This document shows positions 59,918 to 64,000 of a DNA stretch of 64,000 bases, one piece after another. Below the pieces are notes generated by a model, which saw only the letters and a list, made by a program, of their open reading frames with translations, was not told the DNA's origin and made no database searches. The DNA is from an uncultured Paracoccaceae bacterium. Its GTDB lineage: Bacteria; Pseudomonadota; Alphaproteobacteria; Rhodobacterales; Rhodobacteraceae. The DNA is taken from NCBI GenBank assembly GCA_947503965.1, contig CANNFU010000007.1, positions 1 to 64,000 on the forward strand, given 5' to 3'. Within the stretch, counting starts at the first letter, position 1. Every line of letters starts with the position of its first letter. Both the position numbers and the translations under genes were made by a program.

Positions 59918-61396
59918 TCAAACGCTCGTGCAGATGTATTTCATCTCCAGGTAATCGTCGATCCCGTGGCTGGAGCCTTCGCGGCCCAGACCCGATTGCT
60001 TGACACCGCCGAAGGGGGCAACCTCGGTCGAGATAATGCCCGTGTTCACGCCGACGATCCCGTATTCCAGCGCCTCGGCCACCTTGGTCACCCGGCTCAG
60101 ATCCTTGGCGTAAAAATAGGAGGCGAGGCCGAAGATTGTGTCGTTGGCTTTCGCGATGACGTCGTCCTCATCGTCAAATTTGAACAGTGGGGCGAAAGGG
60201 CCGAAGGTTTCATCGGTGCTGACCAGCATATCCTGTGTGGCATGGGTCACAATGGTCGGCTCGAAGAACTGCCCGCCAAGGTCGTGGGGTTTGCCACCCG
60301 TCAGGATTTGCCCCCCTTTTTCCAGAGCGTCTTTGAGGTGTTCTTGCACCTTGTCGATGGCTGCAGGTTCGATCAGCGGACCCAGGTTCGTGCCGTCCTG
60401 CAGACCGTCGCCGACCTTGAGCGCCTCGACCGCTTTTTTCAGCTTTTCGGCAAAGGCGTCATAGACCCCGGCCTGCACGTAAATCCGGTTGGCGCAGACG
60501 CATGTCTGCCCGTTGTTGCGGAACTTGCAGGCGATGGCCCCTTCGACCGCCGCATCTAGATCGGCATCGTCAAAGACAATGAAGGGGGCGTTGCCGCCCA
60601 GTTCCATCGAGCATTTCATAACCTGATCGGCGGCCTGTTTCAGCAGGATCCGCCCGACCTCGGTCGAGCCAGTGAAGGTCAGTTTGCGCACGACGGGGTT
60701 TTCGCAGAATTCCTTGCCCACATCCGACGACGAAGTGGAGGTCACGACCGAGAACAGCCCCTTAGGCACGCCTGCCTCTTCGGCGAGTTTTGCCATGGCA
60801 AGTGCTGACAGCGGGGTCAGCGATGCGGGGCGGATGACAAAGGCGCAGCCGACGGCAAGTGCCGGGGCCACCTTGCGGGCGATCATGGCATTGGGGAAGT
60901 TCCAGGGCGTGATTCCCGCTGCAACACCAATAGGTTGCCGGATCACGGTGATCCGTTTGTCAGCCATGTGGCCGGGGATGGTTTCGCCGTAGACGCGCTT
61001 GGCCTCTTCGCCGAACCATTCGATGAAACCGGCGCCATAGGCAACCTCGCCCCGTGACTCCGACAGTGGTTTGCCCTGTTCGGCGGTCATGATGATGGCG
61101 AGGTCTTCCTGATTTTCCATCATCAGATCGTACCATTTGCGTAGGACCTTCGCCCGTTCCTTGGCGGCCAGAGCGGCCCACGGTTTCTGGGCCTTTTCTG
61201 CGGCGGCGATGGCGTCTGCGACCTCTCCCCGGCTGAGGTCGGGGATGGTTGCGATCACGTCGCCCCTTGCGGGGTTGGAAACGTCGAAAGTCTTGCCGCT
61301 GGCCGCCTGCACCCATTCACCGGCCACAAATGCGGCCTCGCACACAAGGTCGGGACGGGACAGCATGGATTTGAGGTTGGTGGTTTCGTCAAGCAT
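59918..61396 (-). CDS. gabD: Succinate-semialdehyde dehydrogenase, NAD(P)-dependent
   Basis: This 492-residue aldehyde dehydrogenase oxidises succinate semialdehyde to succinate in GABA use. The catalytic residues are C299 (NNGQTCVCANR), E266 (MELGGNAP) and N166 (ITPWNFPNA), and KLTFTGSTEVGRILLKQA is the cofactor loop. One oddity is VIRPASLTPLSAL (188-200), where most family members have Lys-Pro-Ala at the cofactor ribose site and here it is Arg-Pro-Ala. A GGAGG site precedes the start. Substrate preference is inferred from family similarity. Confidence 0.88.
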   Translation of the reverse strand: MLDETTNLKSMLSRPDLVCEAAFVAGEWVQAASGKTFDVSNPARGDVIATIPDLSRGEVADAIAAAEKAQKPWAALAAKERAKVLRKWYDLMMENQEDLAIIMTAEQGKPLSESRGEVAYGAGFIEWFGEEAKRVYGETIPGHMADKRITVIRQPIGVAAGITPWNFPNAMIARKVAPALAVGCAFVIRPASLTPLSALAMAKLAEEAGVPKGLFSVVTSTSSSDVGKEFCENPVVRKLTFTGSTEVGRILLKQAADQVMKCSMELGGNAPFIVFDDADLDAAVEGAIACKFRNNGQTCVCANRIYVQAGVYDAFAEKLKKAVEALKVGDGLQDGTNLGPLIEPAAIDKVQEHLKDALEKGGQILTGGKPHDLGGQFFEPTIVTHATQDMLVSTDETFGPFAPLFKFDDEDDVIAKANDTIFGLASYFYAKDLSRVTKVAEALEYGIVGVNTGIISTEVAPFGGVKQSGLGREGSSHGIDDYLEMKYICTSV

Positions 61397-61460
61397 GGTA
61401 GCCTCCCATAAGTTCGGCGCTATCTGACCTGTCAGGCGGGCGAACGTAAAGGGGGGAGTA

Positions 61461-62234
61461 ATGGAATTAGACGATGCATATGCGAATGCGGCGCATATTC
61501 CGGGCGCGGATGATTATCCCGACAGGTGGGCGCGGGCTGCATCTGCCTTTCGAGAAGCGACGTTGTGCGAGTGTGATCTCCCCTATGGCGAAACGCCGCG
61601 ACAGCGGTTTGATCTGTTTCATCCTGCCCGCCTTGCCAAGGGGCTGATTGTCTTTGTGCATGGTGGATACTGGCTTCGCTTTGACAAATCATATTGGTCG
61701 CATTTGGCGGCGGGACCACTGGCGCATGGCTGGGCGGTGGCAATGCCGTCTTATGATTTGTGCCCGGATATACGGATTACCCAGATCGGCGATCAGATCG
61801 CGGCTGCGATTGCCACAGCCGCAGCGCGTGTTCCCGGCCCGATCCGCCTGACGGGACATTCGGCAGGCGGGCAATTGGTAGCGCGGATGACGACCCAACG
61901 TTTGGGTGCCCGCTGGCAAGAGCGGGTCGAAAAGGTCGTACCGATCTCGCCCGTGGCCGACCTTGCGCCGCTAATGCGTACATCCATGAACAAGGACCTG
62001 AAGATCGATGCGGCAGAGGTGCAGTCGGAAAGCCCTGTGCATCTGGCACCTCCACCCGTGCCCGTGACCGTTTGGGTCGGCGCGGATGAACGGCCCGCAT
62101 TTTTACAGCAGGCGCAGGCTTTGACCGATGCCTGGGGATGCGCACAGGTCATCGCCCATGGATTGCACCATTTCAGCGTGGTTGAAGGTCTGGCTGATCC
62201 TTATGATGCGCTGACCAAGACGATTGCCGCATGA
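61461..62234 (+). CDS. Alpha/beta hydrolase
   Basis: This 257-residue protein has the oxyanion segment VFVHGGYWLRFDKS and the nucleophile elbow GHSAGGQL, which matches the carboxylesterase/formamidase branch. The segment PVPVTVWVGADERPAF carries the Asp candidate and the His is in HGLHHFSVVE. Kynurenine formamidase is one possible function, but no tryptophan genes adjoin it. A GGGGGGAG site precedes the start. Its end overlaps a HAD gene on the other strand by 62 nt. Confidence 0.88.
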   Translation: MELDDAYANAAHIPGADDYPDRWARAASAFREATLCECDLPYGETPRQRFDLFHPARLAKGLIVFVHGGYWLRFDKSYWSHLAAGPLAHGWAVAMPSYDLCPDIRITQIGDQIAAAIATAAARVPGPIRLTGHSAGGQLVARMTTQRLGARWQERVEKVVPISPVADLAPLMRTSMNKDLKIDAAEVQSESPVHLAPPPVPVTVWVGADERPAFLQQAQALTDAWGCAQVIAHGLHHFSVVEGLADPYDALTKTIAA

Positions 62235-62820
62235 TCTGATCGAGCGGTTGTCCGGTGTAGTGATAGGCCTGCCAGCCGCATCTTTTGGCAGCTTCGACAT
62301 TCTCCATCGTGTCGTCGATCAGGATCAGATCGGTGACTTGGCGATCTTCTGCCTTGGCAATGCCGTCAAAGAAGGCGGCATCCGGTTTCGCAAATCCAAT
62401 CGCAGCCGAGGTGTAGGCCCCGTCGCAATGATCGCGTAGCCCCAAATTGTCCAACAGATGCGCAGCGCGGCTGTGATCCTGATTTGTGGCCAGCATCACG
62501 CGATGTCCGGCGGCGCGCCGTCTGTCCATCCAGGCACAGACTTTCCGATCAATCCGTGCGTCTTGACTGAACCAGAAATCGCGGACTGCTTCAGGGCTGG
62601 CGGGGCTTTGCATTGCGATCAGAGCTTCTGCAAGCCGTGGCAAAAGTTGGTCACGACCACGCACGATGTCTTGCCAAAATGGCGCAAAGAAATGTGTTCT
62701 TAGCGCAGATTTGTCAAAGCCGAAGTGCTGTTCCAGATCTGTCCACCATGCTGCACCATCGCTGGGCCGGCCTGTTACAATGACGCCATCGACATCCATT
62801 AGGTATACGGATTTTCGCAT
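62173..62820 (-). CDS. HAD family hydrolase
   Basis: This 215-residue phosphatase-like protein starts MRKSVYLMDVDGVIVTGRPS, where Asp9 is the nucleophile and Asp11 the acid/base. VMLATNQDHSRAAHL is motif 2 with Thr/Ser and FAKPDAAFFDGI is motif 3 with Lys, followed by LILIDDTMENVEAAKRCGW as motif 4. The substrate is unknown. The last ~20 codons (from about DQIMRQSS) overlap the hydrolase gene on the other strand, so the real C-terminus should be checked. Confidence 0.86.
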   Translation of the reverse strand: MRKSVYLMDVDGVIVTGRPSDGAAWWTDLEQHFGFDKSALRTHFFAPFWQDIVRGRDQLLPRLAEALIAMQSPASPEAVRDFWFSQDARIDRKVCAWMDRRRAAGHRVMLATNQDHSRAAHLLDNLGLRDHCDGAYTSAAIGFAKPDAAFFDGIAKAEDRQVTDLILIDDTMENVEAAKRCGWQAYHYTGQPLDQIMRQSSWSAHHKDQPDLQPR

Positions 62821-62965
62821 TGACTAGACCTTTTTTCATAGGTTTTGGTTGGGACTTGCCGATTTGCTTGGCGGATTGGCGCTTAGGTGGACCTATACGC
62901 AATCTAAACTTATTGTCGTCAGCATGAAACGCGCGAATCGCGCCGACAGGAATAGTGAGAAAGAC

Positions 62966-63277
62966 ATGGGTTTGACACGTGGTTTGATGATGGTTTTTGC
63001 TGCGGGGATGCTTGTCGCCTGTGAACGTAGCGGCGACGCCGACGATATCACCGATGGTGGGGTTGACGGTGGCCTTCTGCGTGATGGTGTGGCTAATGTC
63101 TGGGTTGATCCTGATGGCTGCCAGCATTGGTACATCGACGACGGGATCGAAGGCTTCATGACGCCGCGCCTGAACCGTGACGGAACACCACGATGCCAGG
63201 ATACGCGTGGAACGGTGATGTTGAAAGACGGCACTGAAATCGCGACCGAGCAGGAGCCAGTGAATACCGGATCCTGA
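62966..63277 (+). CDS. Small lipoprotein of unknown function
   Basis: This ~103-residue protein starts MGLTRGLMMVFAAGMLVACE, a lipoprotein signal with the lipobox LVAC. The mature part is acidic (RSGDADDITDGGVDGGLLRD) and contains VWVDPDGCQHWYIDDGIEGF and MTPRLNRDGTPRC, a pattern found in small roseobacter lipoproteins. A Met at 62924 would add 14 residues. A GAGAAAG site supports 62966. No function is known. Confidence 0.7.
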   Translation: MGLTRGLMMVFAAGMLVACERSGDADDITDGGVDGGLLRDGVANVWVDPDGCQHWYIDDGIEGFMTPRLNRDGTPRCQDTRGTVMLKDGTEIATEQEPVNTGS

Positions 63278-63297
63278 GGCACAATTCGCAATCAGCC

Positions 63298-63322
63298 AAA
63301 GGCACCGTAAATCGGTGCCTTT
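63298..63322. terminator. Bidirectional terminator between lipoprotein and RNase T2 genes
   Basis: AAAGGCACCG (63298-63307) is complementary to CGGTGCCTTT (63313-63322) around a 5-nt loop, with T or A runs on each side. It lies between two convergent genes and can serve both. Confidence 0.88.
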
Positions 63323-63328
63323 TCTCGT

Positions 63329-63958
63329 TTAGCGCATGGGGCTGAAGCGGGCGTCGGTCAGCGTGCAATCGCGGATAACGTCCTGACCGCAACTGCGAAA
63401 TTGCAGGTCGCGCGTCATGCAGATACGTGCTTCTTGGATATAGCCGGATTTACAGGTGATTGTGATCTGATCAGCCATCAATTCAGGGTTATCTTGCAAG
63501 AAAGCCTCTTCCACTACGGCGGCGGGTAAAGTGATATCGTTCTTAAGTTGTCGGAACACATCAGGCCGGGTGATGCGGGCATAGGCCCTGCGCGACAGGT
63601 CATAATAGTCATCTGATGTCAGGCCGGTACAAACCCCGTGTTTGCGCCATTGATGCCAGGCCAAACCGGACGTACCCATTATATCCACCATCTCAGCCGT
63701 GTCCGCCCGGCTGGGTGCCCGCGCGCTGGTGTTGCAATACTCAGGATAGCCCTCATCATATTGTGGCCAAAGCCCATGCAAGATCCAGCCAAAGTCTTCC
63801 GCCGCATCGCATTGCGGTGAATTCCGCGCGTCACCTTCCAGCGCGCACCAATTGGCCGACCAGGACAGTGAAAGGACATAATAGTCGAACTCACCCGCGC
63901 GGTCCTGTGCGCGGGTCGGGGATGCAAGTACACAAAGCATGGCCAGAACCAGACGCAT
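63329..63958 (-). CDS. Ribonuclease T2 family protein
   Basis: This 209-residue protein is a secreted or periplasmic RNase of the T2 family, which cleaves RNA to 3'-phosphates. The two catalytic segments are ILHGLWPQ (His61) and WHQWRKHGVC (His102, Lys106, His107). A signal peptide (MRLVLAMLCVLASPTRAQ) precedes them, and cysteines pair around both segments. An in-frame Met at the very end of the window (64000) is possible, but the Met at 63958 starts the signal. The upstream end is at the window edge. Confidence 0.92.
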   Translation of the reverse strand: MRLVLAMLCVLASPTRAQDRAGEFDYYVLSLSWSANWCALEGDARNSPQCDAAEDFGWILHGLWPQYDEGYPEYCNTSARAPSRADTAEMVDIMGTSGLAWHQWRKHGVCTGLTSDDYYDLSRRAYARITRPDVFRQLKNDITLPAAVVEEAFLQDNPELMADQITITCKSGYIQEARICMTRDLQFRSCGQDVIRDCTLTDARFSPMR

Positions 63959-64000
63959 TTTGATCTTTCCTATCGCTTCCGCCGCTACTATATAGACCAT

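Noticed and set aside
1-64000. CRISPR arrays, tRNA or rRNA genes, prophage and insertion sequences
   Set aside because: I looked for regularly spaced repeats, cloverleaf-like segments, integrase or transposase motifs and terminal inverted repeats and found none that I can support.

Overview
The window is a stretch of chromosome from an alphaproteobacterium, most probably a marine member of the Rhodobacterales (Roseobacter group). The evidence is the gene set and its order: an F0 operon with separate b' and b subunits, glcDEF, a MoxR-DUF58-DUF4159 operon, a GT14 glycosyltransferase next to a sulfotransferase, DUF1285, DUF599 and NAD-dependent GabD. The DNA is moderately GC-rich. I see no prophage, insertion sequence, CRISPR array, tRNA or rRNA gene.

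Left part (1-11.7 kb, mostly minus strand). A long translation and protein-export operon runs right to left: ffh, eight tandem GNAT acetyltransferases, an AroQ chorismate mutase, rpsP, an unannotated 48-codon membrane ORF, rimM, trmD, rplS and rpmE. Almost every junction from ffh to chorismate mutase is a 4-nt ATGA overlap. The eight-copy GNAT array is the most striking feature of the window. A DUF4259 gene lies beyond the terminator, and two paralogous small membrane proteins plus a DoxX-like protein lie upstream of ffh.

Middle-left (11.8-28.5 kb). This part holds a secreted protein with a methyltransferase, the GltS glutamate symporter, AzoR divergent from a LysR-EamA pair, a 22-codon membrane peptide, a P-loop kinase behind an array of TGTAC repeats, an ArsR regulator and a second LysR. 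The F0 operon atpI-atpB-atpE-atpF'-atpF follows, with a recognisable promoter and terminator. Then come a FadR-type GntR regulator, an OmpA lipoprotein, an Ada-like methyltransferase divergent from nth-adenosine kinase, and an orphan TRAP binding protein with an extra N-terminal domain.

Middle-right (28.5-44.9 kb). A sulfotransferase, a GT14 glycosyltransferase and an unknown Rossmann-like protein form a probable surface-glycan group. They are followed by a HIT protein, an orphan ABC ATPase, a zinc-finger protein, polA, hsp20 with a structured leader, a trypsin-like protease and the glycolate oxidase operon glcD-glcE-glcF. The glcD promoter carries the same 23-bp operator (ATTGGT-N11-ACCAAT) as the GntR gene 19 kb away, so that regulator probably controls glycolate or lactate oxidation.

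Right part (44.9-64 kb). A five-gene MoxR/DUF58/BatA-DUF4159 operon ends with a lipoprotein of the endonuclease/phosphatase fold. After it come DUF1285, hydroxypyruvate isomerase, a VOC protein with its WYL regulator and a candidate operator, a beta-lactamase-like hydrolase, an ECF sigma factor overlapping a large von Willebrand A protein, GabD, an alpha/beta hydrolase, a HAD hydrolase, a small lipoprotein and RNase T2. The hydroxypyruvate isomerase and the glycolate oxidase suggest active C2 metabolism.
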